A stretch of 64,000 nt of DNA from Streptococcus dysgalactiae subsp. dysgalactiae (GCF_900459225.1 NZ_UHFH01000003.1:2032001-2096000); one strand, 5' to 3'. Counted from the first letter of the stretch, positions 28,021-36,496 are shown. Translations and numbers: made by a program. Notes: generated from the letters alone by a model not told the origin.

Positions 28021-28052
28021 AAACTAATTGGTTATGATAGGTTTAATTAGTT
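28021..28052 (+). promoter_or_regulatory. Inverted repeat before the VOC dioxygenase start
   Basis: AAACTAATT (28021-28029) and AATTAGTTT (28044-28052) form a perfect nine-base inverted repeat ending just before the GGAGG ribosome site. It may be an operator or a leader hairpin that affects translation. Confidence 0.4.
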
Positions 28053-28067
28053 TTTGGAGGTAATAGG

Positions 28068-28925
28068 ATGACATACCCTTACAACTCAACTATCTCTCTA
28101 GGAACGGTTTCTCTAAATGTTACCGATCTAGCAAAGATGACAACCTTTTACACAAGTATTATCGGTTTACAGATTCTCTCACAAGACACGACATCTCGTC
28201 AATTCACTACAGACGGTAAAACCGTTATCTTAGAGTTACGACAAACACCTTTATCAGGCGATAAAGCTTATGGCCTTTATCATACAGCCTTTCTAGTTCC
28301 TGATCGTCATAGCTTAGGAATTGTTCTCAATCATTTCTTAGTCAGAGGTGTCTCTTTAGAAGGCGCAGCAGATCACGGTTATAGCGAAGCTATCTACCTC
28401 AGCGATCCTGAGAGTAATGGGATTGAAATCTATCATGATAAACCCGTTGAGCAGTGGGATACCCGTGACAATGGGCAAATTATTGGTGTAACTGAGCCAA
28501 TGGATGCTCAAAGTATGTTGGATCAACTGACAGATATTTCAGAACACTTTTTACTAGCTACAGGCACACGCATTGGTCATGTCCATCTGAGTGTCAAAAA
28601 TGCTCTGGCTTCTTCACTTCTCTATCAAAAGGTTTTTGATTTAGGCGATAAAATGACCATTCCTAGCGCTAGCTGGATTGCTTCAGGCAACTACCATCAT
28701 CACCTTGCCTTCAATCAATGGTCTGGCCCTTACCTCAAAAAACACCAAGAAGGCACTCCAGGTCTAGGTTTCCTAACCATTCACATTGAGACGCCCCTGC
28801 TTTTTTTAGCCACTCTGAAAAAAGCTAGATTACACGGCCTAGCTATTTTACAAGAAGAGGCTTCTTCTTTCACGACAGAAGACGAGGACGGCATCCGTGT
28901 AAAAGTTATCCTTGGACAAAACTAG
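28068..28925 (+). CDS. Two-domain VOC/glyoxalase protein, CatE-like
   Basis: 285 residues, the same length as Bacillus CatE. Two vicinal-oxygen-chelate domains (about 5-125 and 165-280) each have paired beta-alpha modules. Metal-ligand candidates are His in LYHTAFLVPD, Glu in NGIEIYHDKP, and His in RIGHVHLSVKN. CatE is an extradiol catechol-2,3-dioxygenase used in quinone or catechol detoxification. The divergent DUF24 regulator supports a role of that kind. No catDE partner is visible. The substrate is an inference. Confidence 0.8.
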   Translation: MTYPYNSTISLGTVSLNVTDLAKMTTFYTSIIGLQILSQDTTSRQFTTDGKTVILELRQTPLSGDKAYGLYHTAFLVPDRHSLGIVLNHFLVRGVSLEGAADHGYSEAIYLSDPESNGIEIYHDKPVEQWDTRDNGQIIGVTEPMDAQSMLDQLTDISEHFLLATGTRIGHVHLSVKNALASSLLYQKVFDLGDKMTIPSASWIASGNYHHHLAFNQWSGPYLKKHQEGTPGLGFLTIHIETPLLFLATLKKARLHGLAILQEEASSFTTEDEDGIRVKVILGQN

Positions 28926-28966
28926 TTCTCTTGACAGGAAGCAACTAACTTTACTACAATAACACT

Positions 28967-29698
28967 ATGCTAACCTTTTTAATTCCAACTGCAAAAGAAA
29001 TGGTGATTCCTAAAGAATCTTATCCACACCTACTGCCTCAACCAAGCCAGGCCATTTTAAAGGCAATGGCAGCTATGACCACAGAGGACTTGGCCAAAGC
29101 CTATCGTATCAAAGAAGAGGCAGCTAAACAAGAGTATCAGCGCTGGCAAAACATAGACTCTCAACAAAGCCTCGCTTACCCTGCCTACCAGCTATTCAAC
29201 GGTCTAATGTACCGCAACATCAAGCGTGATAACCTTACTGCTAGAGAACAGGCTTACCTAAATCAACAAGTCTATATCACCTCATCCTTTTACGGTATCA
29301 TTCCTACTCATCATTCTATCTCAGAGCACCGCCATGATTTTCACACCAGAATAAAGATTGAAGGACAAAGCCTCAAGACTTACTGGCGTCCTTTCTATAA
29401 CCAGTTTGCCCAAGAGCATTCACAAGTGATTTCACTGTTATCCAGCGAATTTGACGATGTTTTTTCAAAAAATTATAAACAATTGTGGTTAAGTCCTAAA
29501 TTTATGGAAGAGAAAGAGGGGCAACTCAAGACCCATTCGACCATTTCAAAAAAAGCTCGCGGAGCCTTCCTTACAGCTTGTATGGAAAACAACTGCCAAA
29601 CCATCGATAGCCTGAAAACCCTTGTCTTTTCTGGCTTTCGTTACCATTCAGAACTATCAACAGATCACGAATTTGTCTATATTAAAAAAGAGGCCTAG
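28967..29698 (+). CDS. yaaA: Peroxide stress protein YaaA
   Basis: 243 residues, YaaA/DUF328 family. Signatures are the N-terminal [19 protein letters not shown] segment, and the conserved [21 protein letters not shown] block; the C-terminal [17 protein letters not shown] is also typical. YaaA lowers free intracellular iron and limits Fenton damage in E. coli during H2O2 stress. It lies near a probable quinone-response pair. No clear RBS precedes the ATG at 28967. It stops inside its own terminator. Confidence 0.88.
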   Translation: MLTFLIPTAKEMVIPKESYPHLLPQPSQAILKAMAAMTTEDLAKAYRIKEEAAKQEYQRWQNIDSQQSLAYPAYQLFNGLMYRNIKRDNLTAREQAYLNQQVYITSSFYGIIPTHHSISEHRHDFHTRIKIEGQSLKTYWRPFYNQFAQEHSQVISLLSSEFDDVFSKNYKQLWLSPKFMEEKEGQLKTHSTISKKARGAFLTACMENNCQTIDSLKTLVFSGFRYHSELSTDHEFVYIKKEA

Positions 29699-29709
29699 CC
29701 TCTTTTTTT
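29684..29709 (+). terminator. Terminator of yaaA
   Basis: AAAAAAGAGGC-CTA-GCCTCTTTTTTT forms a compact hairpin overlapping the yaaA stop codon. Confidence 0.88.
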
Positions 29710-29713
29710 CTTC

Positions 29714-29859
29714 TTATTCACAAAATGTCAACTTGTCAACAACCTGTTGATAACTATGAGGATAATGTGGGGAAAACCATCTCTAAAAGCTACTTTTCCA
29801 CTAAATTAAGGTCAAAAGACCTGTTTTCATTCTTTCTTTTCAAAAATTAGTGTGGATAA
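29714..29859. promoter_or_regulatory. Group of DnaA-box-like nonamers between convergent yaaA and nrdG
   Basis: TTATTCACA (29714-29722), TGTTGATAA (29745-29753, complement TTATCAACA) and TGTGGATAA (29851-29859, complement TTATCCACA, the consensus DnaA box) lie in a 146-base stretch. Because both flanking genes end here, it is not a promoter. A DnaA-titration or regulatory cluster is possible. Confidence 0.45.
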
Positions 29860-29868
29860 GTCTTTCTA

Positions 29869-30483
29869 TTAAAGTAAATCTTCCCGGCTAACTTGCTCAA
29901 AGGATTGCTTACCATCATTTAACTTATCCCAAATAACCACTTTTTTGACGGCTAAAGACTTTTGAACATCTATAATTCGCTGGTTAGAAGAGCCTCTAAA
30001 TTGCAACATGAAGTTCTTTTTTGTGATATCAAAACGTCCATCCACCAGAATATCAATCAGTGACAGCATTTCTAGTTTATCTGGTGTCTCAAGCATTAAT
30101 TCTTCCCAAGTATAACCTGTCCAAGACCAAATGTCTTTTTCTGGCAATTCACACCGAATACGCTGAATCAAAGGGATCAGAAAACTCGTATTCAAGAAAG
30201 GCTCCCCCCCTAAAAGTGTCAACCCCTGGACATAGGGCTGAGCCAAATCTGCCATGATTTGTTCTTCTAGCTCTTGGGTATACGGTACTCCAGCTTTAAA
30301 CGACCAAGTTGCCGCATTGTAGCAGCCCTTACAGTGAAAGAGACAGCCAGAAACATACAGAGAGTTGCGAACCCCTTCCCCATCAACAAAATTAAACGCC
30401 TTGTAATCAATGATTCGCCCTTGACTTAATTCTTCAGCTTTCCATTCGGTAGGTTTGGGATTATTCCAACATTTTTCTTTCAT
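29869..30483 (-). CDS. nrdG: Anaerobic ribonucleoside-triphosphate reductase activating protein
   Basis: 204 residues, radical-SAM enzyme. The [4Fe-4S] ligands Cys47, Cys51 and Cys54 are in SGCLFHCKGCYN (CxxxCxxC). The SAM-binding GGEPFLN loop follows near residue 95. It makes the glycyl radical on NrdD. It is encoded last in the nrdD operon, 3 bases after the GNAT gene stop, so it is probably translationally coupled. Length is normal. No clear terminator was recognised downstream. Confidence 0.96.
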   Translation of the reverse strand: MKEKCWNNPKPTEWKAEELSQGRIIDYKAFNFVDGEGVRNSLYVSGCLFHCKGCYNAATWSFKAGVPYTQELEEQIMADLAQPYVQGLTLLGGEPFLNTSFLIPLIQRIRCELPEKDIWSWTGYTWEELMLETPDKLEMLSLIDILVDGRFDITKKNFMLQFRGSSNQRIIDVQKSLAVKKVVIWDKLNDGKQSFEQVSREDLL

Positions 30484-30486
30484 GAC

Positions 30487-30990
30487 CTATCCTTCTTGTC
30501 TTTCAATCCAATAGCGTTCTGTTCCCTCACAACTGTCTTCCAAAACCCCACCGTTAGCCATAATAACTGCTCGACTAGCAGTATTGGTTTGATGACATGT
30601 TACCAAGATTCTTTCGATATTTTTAGAAATCGCAAAGCTGATAGCTTGTTTAAGCATTTCTTTAGCATAACCTTTCCCACGTTGACTAGGACGAACAGAA
30701 TAACCGATATGACCGCCTTTTTCAAGTAATATCTCATTTAAACGTAAGCGAAGATTTAAGAACCCTATAGCCTGACTTCTCTCATCAAATGCGACGTATT
30801 GAATAGCAGGCACTCCTTGACTGGCCAAACCCATTTCCTGTCGTAAGGAATCTTCCAACCATGTTTCATAGTTAAAGTCGGCGACGTTAAAATGCCATAA
30901 CCCATCTGTAGCACTTTTCTGCTCTAAAAATTCGTTAATCATTGACAATACAGCATCTTTATCTTCCAAAGTCGGTCGTCTTATTTCCAT
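30487..30990 (-). CDS. GNAT-family acetyltransferase
   Basis: 167 residues. The acetyl-CoA site is the GYSVRPSQRGKGYAKEML segment (about 110-127), matching the Q/R-x-x-G-x-G/A motif of GNAT proteins, followed by VTCHQTNTASRAVIMANGG. It resembles RimJ/RimL-like or ribosomal-protein N-acetyltransferases but the substrate is unknown. It lies between an oxidoreductase gene and nrdG in the anaerobic reductase operon, as in related streptococci. RBS GGAATTAAT is poor. Confidence 0.88.
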   Translation of the reverse strand: MEIRRPTLEDKDAVLSMINEFLEQKSATDGLWHFNVADFNYETWLEDSLRQEMGLASQGVPAIQYVAFDERSQAIGFLNLRLRLNEILLEKGGHIGYSVRPSQRGKGYAKEMLKQAISFAISKNIERILVTCHQTNTASRAVIMANGGVLEDSCEGTERYWIERQEG

Positions 30991-30998
30991 ATTAATTC

Positions 30999-31934
30999 CT
31001 ACTCTTTAGGCAAATCTACCGTTAACTCTCCATAAGGAAGCTGAGAGTCAGCAATCTGTTGGCAAATCCAGTGGCTTAAAAGACTAGACTCAGGGCTGAC
31101 AGGATTGACACCTGTGCTAATAGCTTCTAAAAAGGCATCGATCATTGTTTCAAAACCTCTTTTGTGCAGAGTGGTGTCCCAAGAATCAAAGCCAAGCACC
31201 CTTTTTTCAGTACCTTTATAAATAGATAACTCGTCTAAGTTCTCTAAGTGATAAGTTTCTTCAGCCCGTTGAACTTCAATTACCTCACGGCGACTCCCTG
31301 ATTGTAAATTCATAGAAGCTGTAGTCGTCATGCTTTCGGTCATCAAGGTTACCATAACTTGACTCAGTAACCCTGCTTCCAGATGGTATTGAAAATGCCC
31401 TTTTAGTAAGGTGCCTTCTGTCAAGAATAATGCTGTATCTAAAGGATGGATAAAGAAATCAAAGAGTTTAAAAGTCATGTCTCCTGGGCGGTTCAAGTCA
31501 TTTTTTTCAACAGTAAATTTACACTTACTTGACAATATTGACAACTCCTTGACACGAGGTGTAAAGCGCCTATTAAATCCTGCCATCAGAAAAGTCTGGT
31601 TTTCTTTGGCTAAGTTATAGAGGTTCTTTGTCAGCAGGTAATTGTCAGCTATAGGTTTATCCATAAAGACTGGAATCCCTTGATTTAAAAATAAACTAGC
31701 CAATTCCGCGTGGGCCAATGTAGCCGCATGTATAAAGACGCCATCTAAACTTGCCTTTGATAACTCCTTGACATCACTGTAAAGAATAGACTGTCCAAAT
31801 AATTGGCCAACTTGCTCCCTAACGTTTCTATTTCGAGTGGACAGGTGCCAAATCACACCATCCAGTTGTCGCATATAAGGTAAATAGGCTTTCTGAGAAA
31901 TAGCACCTAATCCCACAATACCAATATTAAGCAT
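30999..31934 (-). CDS. Gfo/Idh/MocA-family oxidoreductase
   Basis: 311 residues. The N-terminal Rossmann fold has IGIVGLGAISQKAYLP as its dinucleotide motif, EKP-like DKPIADN near residue 95, and a C-terminal alpha/beta substrate domain starting with GFNRRFTPRV. Such enzymes oxidise or reduce sugars or related polyols with NAD(P). Substrate unknown. It sits between the 48-aa gene and the GNAT gene, 8 bases from the latter. RBS AGAAAGAAGG. Confidence 0.85.
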   Translation of the reverse strand: MLNIGIVGLGAISQKAYLPYMRQLDGVIWHLSTRNRNVREQVGQLFGQSILYSDVKELSKASLDGVFIHAATLAHAELASLFLNQGIPVFMDKPIADNYLLTKNLYNLAKENQTFLMAGFNRRFTPRVKELSILSSKCKFTVEKNDLNRPGDMTFKLFDFFIHPLDTALFLTEGTLLKGHFQYHLEAGLLSQVMVTLMTESMTTTASMNLQSGSRREVIEVQRAEETYHLENLDELSIYKGTEKRVLGFDSWDTTLHKRGFETMIDAFLEAISTGVNPVSPESSLLSHWICQQIADSQLPYGELTVDLPKE

Positions 31935-31962
31935 GGTTGACCTTCTTTCTTCACCATATTTC

Positions 31963-32109
31963 TTATTTAGTTTGTTTTTTGACTTTCTCTAAGAATTGAG
32001 CCTTGAGTTCTTGAACTCGGGATTTTTTATCTGCCTTTTTTGTAGAGTTCTTCTCATGGAAACGTTCCACTTGTTGCATTCCTTTATAATCTAATTGATA
32101 TTTTCCCAT
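31963..32109 (-). CDS. Conserved small basic protein in the nrdD operon
   Basis: A 48-residue reading frame, MGKYQLDYKG...KVKKQTK, with RBS AGGAAGAG six bases before the ATG. It has 13 Lys and one predicted helix in RVQELKAQFLEKVKK. It has no signal peptide. Small proteins in this position occur in other streptococcal nrdD-nrdG operons; the function is unknown. The 5' region carries the nested RNA structure at 32135-32209. It precedes the oxidoreductase by 28 bases. Confidence 0.75.
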   Translation of the reverse strand: MGKYQLDYKGMQQVERFHEKNSTKKADKKSRVQELKAQFLEKVKKQTK

Positions 32110-32134
32110 TATCTCTTCCTTTCTCTTTCTTCCT

Positions 32135-32209
32135 CATAAGCTGTTTCTCACCTGAACTCTGGACTTATCAATCTTCGTCCAAAGGTCAGGCTCACCAGCA
32201 CAGCTTATT
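32135..32209 (-). ncRNA. Nested stem-loop RNA downstream of nrdD
   Basis: Three stacked helices are visible: ATAAGCTGT (32136-32144) with ACAGCTTAT (32200-32208); CCTGA (32151-32155) with TCAGG (32186-32190); and TGGAC (32160-32164) with GTCCA (32177-32181). The internal loop between the first two has UGAG on both strands, compatible with sheared G-A pairs. It lies after the nrdD terminator and before the 48-aa gene, so it would be a 5' leader or separate small RNA. It matches no riboswitch class I know. Confidence 0.55.
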
Positions 32210-32215
32210 CAACAA

Positions 32216-32247
32216 TAAAAGATTGCTTGCATGAAGCAACCTTTTAA
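32216..32247 (-). terminator. Terminator after nrdD
   Basis: AAAGGTTGCTT and AAGCAATCTTTT (minus sense) flank a CATGC loop, with TTTTATTG following. It would at least partly separate nrdD from the downstream genes. Confidence 0.75.
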
Positions 32248-32293
32248 GCATATCATATTTCTATCAAAAGAGCTCTTACCCAGCTTAAACCTA

Positions 32294-34492
32294 CTACAAT
32301 CCTGGGTATTTGATGGTTGACCCATTCATGTGCTTCACACGCGCAGAAATTTCCTTATGACGACCATTAACCATTGGACGCGCTTGAGGATTTCCCAAAT
32401 AGCCACAGGTTCGTTTGACCACGTCAACTGTTTTAGGATCATTATTACCGCAGTTTGGACAAGTAAACCCACGTTCTGTTGGTGTAAAATCACCTTCGAA
32501 TTGGCACTTGTAACATTTATCAATAGGGGTATTAGTCCCCAAATAGCCCACACGATCATAAGCATAATCCCATACCGCTTCCAAGGCCTTTGGATTTTGT
32601 TGTAAAACAGGGTACTCACAGTAATGAATGAAACCACCTGAAGCGCCTGCTTCTGGGTAAGCTTTCTCAAAGTCAAGCTTTTCAAAAGGTGTAGGATTCT
32701 TACGCACGTCGTAGTGGAATGAATTGGTGTAATACTCTTTGTCTGTAATATCTGTTACAAGTCCAAATTTTTCAGTATCCAGACGGCAGAAACGATCTGT
32801 CAAACTTTCAGATGGTGTTGAATAAACCGAAAAATGATAGCCGTATTCATCTGACCACTCTTCACAAGCCTGTTTCATAGCTTTCACAATAGACAAGGTA
32901 AAGTCCTTAGCTTCTGAATCACCTTCCCACTTGCCACCATAAAAAACAGAGGCAACTTCATACAAACCAATATAACCGAGCGAAACAGTCGCACGACGGT
33001 TTTTAAAGAGGTCATCTACATTCCCTGTCTTCTCTAACCGTTTCCCAAAAGCACCATACTGATAAAGAATAGGAGCGTTGGCTGGTGTTGCTTCTTTGAC
33101 ACGTTCCACACGATAGACTAAAGCGTCTTTACTAATGTGCATTCTCTCATTAAAAAGCTCCCAGAACTTGTCCATATCCCCATTTGATTCCATAGCAATA
33201 CGTGGTAAATTAAGGGTTACCACCCCAAGATTCATACGACCAGAAGTCACATCTTGGCCATGCTCATCCTTCCAACCTTGGAGAAAAGAACGGCACCCCA
33301 TTGGTGACTTAAAAGATCCCGTCAAATCAATGATTTTATCATAGGATAGCATATCTGGATACATTCGCTTAGTGGCACATTCCAAGGCTAAGGTTTTAAT
33401 ATCATAGTTTGGTGAGTCAGGCTCTAAATTCAAGCCACGTTTCACCGTAAAAATTAATTTGGGGAAGATGGCTGTGCGATGCTCACTCCCAAGGCCATTA
33501 ATTCGAATGGTCAAAATAGCTTTCTGAATTTCACGTTCAAACCATGATTTTCCTAGACCAAATCCTAATGATGTAAAAGGGGTCTGACCGTTAGAAGTAA
33601 AGAGCGTATTAATCTCATACTCCAAGGACTGCATAGCATCGTAAATATCTTTTTGCGTCTTCTCGAAGGCATAATTTTCACGTTTATCTTCGATAACCCA
33701 TTTTTCTGCATCTGCTAAATGTTTTTTGAAATTAAGCTCCGCATATGGCGCTAAAAACTCATCAATTCGGTCTGCCGTACAGCCACCATACTGGCTAGAT
33801 GCTACATTAGCGATAATCTGTGAGATTTGAGCTGTCGCCGTCTGAATGGATTTAGGACTTTCAACCTCAGCATTCCCGATTTTAAAACCATTGGCTAACA
33901 TGCCCTTAAAGTCGATCAAACAACAGTTTGTCATTGGAGTGTAAGGACTATAATCCAAGTCATGGTAGTGAATATCACCTTTTTGATGGGCATTTGCAAC
34001 ATGAGGAGGCAACATTTTTAACCCGATGGATTTACCAACAATTCCAGCAGTCAAATCCCGTTGCGTATTAAAGACATCACTGTCTTTGTTAGCGTTTTCG
34101 TTAACAACCGTTTGATCTTTATTGATTAGTTTATCAATCGAAAAATTAATATCCGTTGCTTGAGAACGCGCAAAATCACGCTGTGTCCGGTAATTAATAT
34201 ACTCCTTGGCAATGGCATACTCATTAGCAGCTAGGAGTTCATGCTCTACAATATTTTGAATTTCATAAATCTTAATATTGGTCGGAAAGCGCTCATTGAT
34301 TTCAGCAATTACCCGTTCAGAGATAGCTTCCAACTTAGCTTCAATAAGTGGTGACATTCGAGTGACCTTCATACTAGCCTTTAGCAAGGCACTATATATT
34401 TTAGTCGTATCAAAATTAACAAGGCGGCCATCTCGTTTAATCACTTTAATCTCAGGTTGGATAAGAACCTTATCTTCTTCTAGTGTTATCAT
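32294..34492 (-). CDS. nrdD: Anaerobic ribonucleoside-triphosphate reductase
   Basis: 732 residues, class III reductase that makes dNTPs without oxygen. The N-terminal ATP-cone allosteric domain (about 15-100, VIKRDGRLVNFDTTKI) precedes the ten-stranded barrel. The C-terminal zinc site has two CxxC pairs (CYKCQFEG and CPNC). The radical Gly lies in RTCGYLGNP, followed by the short tail typical of glycyl-radical proteins. NrdG activates it. RBS AAGGAG. Two NrdR boxes overlap its promoter. Confidence 0.98.
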   Translation of the reverse strand: MITLEEDKVLIQPEIKVIKRDGRLVNFDTTKIYSALLKASMKVTRMSPLIEAKLEAISERVIAEINERFPTNIKIYEIQNIVEHELLAANEYAIAKEYINYRTQRDFARSQATDINFSIDKLINKDQTVVNENANKDSDVFNTQRDLTAGIVGKSIGLKMLPPHVANAHQKGDIHYHDLDYSPYTPMTNCCLIDFKGMLANGFKIGNAEVESPKSIQTATAQISQIIANVASSQYGGCTADRIDEFLAPYAELNFKKHLADAEKWVIEDKRENYAFEKTQKDIYDAMQSLEYEINTLFTSNGQTPFTSLGFGLGKSWFEREIQKAILTIRINGLGSEHRTAIFPKLIFTVKRGLNLEPDSPNYDIKTLALECATKRMYPDMLSYDKIIDLTGSFKSPMGCRSFLQGWKDEHGQDVTSGRMNLGVVTLNLPRIAMESNGDMDKFWELFNERMHISKDALVYRVERVKEATPANAPILYQYGAFGKRLEKTGNVDDLFKNRRATVSLGYIGLYEVASVFYGGKWEGDSEAKDFTLSIVKAMKQACEEWSDEYGYHFSVYSTPSESLTDRFCRLDTEKFGLVTDITDKEYYTNSFHYDVRKNPTPFEKLDFEKAYPEAGASGGFIHYCEYPVLQQNPKALEAVWDYAYDRVGYLGTNTPIDKCYKCQFEGDFTPTERGFTCPNCGNNDPKTVDVVKRTCGYLGNPQARPMVNGRHKEISARVKHMNGSTIKYPGL

Positions 34493-34512
34493 GTCGAATC
34501 TCCTTATGGATT

Positions 34513-34540
34513 ATTATATCATGACCAACAAAAAAATCAA
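34513..34540 (-). promoter_or_regulatory. nrdD promoter
   Basis: On the minus strand TTGATT (34540-34535) and TATAAT (34518-34513) are 16 bases apart. The -35 lies inside the proximal NrdR box. Confidence 0.65.
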
Positions 34541-34582
34541 TATATTGTGTCAAGTTTTTTGCTTAAACACAAGATATTGATT
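34535..34582. promoter_or_regulatory. Tandem NrdR boxes upstream of nrdD
   Basis: AATCAATATATTGTGT (34535-34550) and ACACAAGATATTGATT (34567-34582) match the NrdR consensus ACACWATATATWGTGT at about 14 and 13 of 16 positions. They are 32 bases apart from start to start, three helical turns, the usual NrdR spacing. NrdR with bound dATP should repress the operon here. Confidence 0.8.
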
Positions 34583-34588
34583 TTAATC

Positions 34589-36151
34589 TTATTTTTTACG
34601 ATAGAGGGTAAAGCCTTTCACATCAATCTTTTGATCGATTTTATAATTAGAAGATAACATGTTACGAATGATTGTTGGCAATTTCATTTTTTGATTAACC
34701 ACAATATAAACTGCTTTATTTTCCAGCAATTCATCTTCTAGAATTTTTTGATGACTGATCTTCTTCGTGTTGACGTTTGGTGAACTAAATTGTGACACTG
34801 ATTTAGCCTTACTCTCTAGATAGATTTTAGAGGTATTATCCCAGACATAGATAGGTTGATGACCATCTAATTGTTTTTGCAAGTAGCTAGCGATATGAGA
34901 ACGTTCCTGGTTAGTAGCCATACTAGTAATGGTATGGTAAGAAGGATAAGCTATCGCCGCTAGCATCAACACAAACGGCAAATAGAAGTGTTTCTTAAGG
35001 TATAGTGAAAGAACACGTCCCATCCCAGTTCTATTACCACGACGTCGACGATGACTGCGTTGACCTAAATCTAACTCATACCATTGCCCAATTGGTATAG
35101 CTGTTAGTATCAAACCAAATGGTAAAACCGCTAAAAGATGGTAAGGCTGGTAATCCTGAGACAAGGCTGCCACAATAAGATTTCCCAAAATAACGAAAGT
35201 AAATAGCCATTTAATCACCACGTCCGAAGATGTTTTAAGTTGTTTGATAAAACTAAAGACGCCAGTTAATAAACCTAGCCCTAGAGCAAGAAGAATCTGA
35301 ATGCCTACACCAAGTGGCAGAGAGAGATCGCCTACTCTAAAAAAAGTAAATTGATAAGCCACAGCTTGAGCTAAGTAGGGATTTAATATTTGCAAGTTCA
35401 AAATAAAATAACCTGCCGTGTAAAAAACCAAAATCATTCCCCAGATAGAAGCTAATAATTGGTAAAATCCTCTTGCAAGATGTTTTTGATGGATATTGTA
35501 AACAAGCACTGTGACACAAGCGAGAACCCAAAAAATCAATGTTCTAGGTTCAATTAGCATGGAAAGAGCTCCCATAAACCCAAACAGAATAAAGGCCTCA
35601 TCCTTTATCAAGTCCGCAAAGTACTTGGTTAAAAACCAGGCAGAAACCAAAACAAAGGGCATCGCTAACTGAATAGGGTAGAGTCCCCCAAAGCCAAGAC
35701 CTAACGATAAGAAGTAATAACCGATTGAAAAAGCCAAGGCAACCTTTTGAAAACTAGTAAAATAATTAATAAGCTTGTAAAGATAGAGTCCCGACAAATA
35801 GAAACAAAAAGCCTGAACAAAAACCAACCAAAGGGTTGTCCCTAGATAATAGCTGAGCGCAATAACTACAAAGTATAACAAACCACCAGTTGTAAAGACG
35901 TCACTATATGGGATTTGCCCTTTTGTCAACATCATCCCAATGTATAAATTTTGAGACTGAAGACTGTCAGCAGCATCAGTGAAAAACGGAACTGCAATTG
36001 TCAGTGCACTAAGGATAAGACTAAAAAATAGCAAATAAGATTTATGAAGCGTTGGAACCTTAGTCTCATATTTTGTTGTATGAATAGTTGGACCATCATT
36101 GGCCAATTGTATCGTTTCTTTTCGAATTAATTCGTCGTTTAACTGAGTCAC
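34589..36151 (-). CDS. Polytopic membrane protein, possible GT-C glycosyltransferase
   Basis: 520 residues with about eleven hydrophobic segments and a soluble C-terminal domain (about 415-520). The first external loop has the pattern YIGMMLTKGQIPYSDVFTTGG, resembling the G-x-x-P-Y-x-D loop of GT-C enzymes (PMT/ArnT-like), where acidic residues bind lipid-phosphate sugars. The donor and acceptor are unknown, and the family call is only moderately supported. It has no visible terminator before the nrdD promoter. RBS AGGAGAAA. Confidence 0.55.
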   Translation of the reverse strand: MTQLNDELIRKETIQLANDGPTIHTTKYETKVPTLHKSYLLFFSLILSALTIAVPFFTDAADSLQSQNLYIGMMLTKGQIPYSDVFTTGGLLYFVVIALSYYLGTTLWLVFVQAFCFYLSGLYLYKLINYFTSFQKVALAFSIGYYFLSLGLGFGGLYPIQLAMPFVLVSAWFLTKYFADLIKDEAFILFGFMGALSMLIEPRTLIFWVLACVTVLVYNIHQKHLARGFYQLLASIWGMILVFYTAGYFILNLQILNPYLAQAVAYQFTFFRVGDLSLPLGVGIQILLALGLGLLTGVFSFIKQLKTSSDVVIKWLFTFVILGNLIVAALSQDYQPYHLLAVLPFGLILTAIPIGQWYELDLGQRSHRRRRGNRTGMGRVLSLYLKKHFYLPFVLMLAAIAYPSYHTITSMATNQERSHIASYLQKQLDGHQPIYVWDNTSKIYLESKAKSVSQFSSPNVNTKKISHQKILEDELLENKAVYIVVNQKMKLPTIIRNMLSSNYKIDQKIDVKGFTLYRKK

Positions 36152-36294
36152 TGTTTTTCTCCTTGAACTGTCATATTCTCCAACGGTTAACTAGAAGTCT
36201 GTCCGGGTAAAACAAGTCTATCCATTTCTCTCACTATTCTTCATCATCGTTAAAAAATATCATAAATATCATAAAACAAGTATAACAGAATCTC

Positions 36295-36414
36295 TTATTT
36301 AGTCAATTTCTGACAAAGCATGGCATAGTGCTGTAACTCCCTAAACCTGTGTAATGATTTGGCTTGATAAGCTTTCAAAAACGCAGCATCTCTCTGGTTA
36401 AGTTTCTTACCCAT
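36295..36414 (-). CDS. Small protein of unknown function
   Basis: A 39-residue frame, MGKKLNQRDA...AMLCQKLTK, preceded by GAGGAGGTGAGC, one of the strongest ribosome sites in the window. It is basic and helix-rich (LHRFRELQHYAMLCQ), with one Cys and no signal peptide. It lies alone, 143 bases before the membrane-protein gene and just after the DUF1292 terminator. The strong RBS argues for real translation. I recognise no family. Confidence 0.6.
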   Translation of the reverse strand: MGKKLNQRDAAFLKAYQAKSLHRFRELQHYAMLCQKLTK

Positions 36415-36446
36415 GCTCACCTCCTCATCTACCTATTCGAAAAAAA

Positions 36447-36476
36447 GCAAAAAAAAATAGCCCTATGGCTACTTTT
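36447..36476 (-). terminator. Terminator of the ireB-ruvX-DUF1292 operon
   Basis: GTAGCC-ATAG-GGCTAT with nine T residues after it in the minus direction, just beyond the DUF1292 gene. Confidence 0.85.
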
Positions 36477-36496
36477 TCGTTATTGTTTAATAAGTT

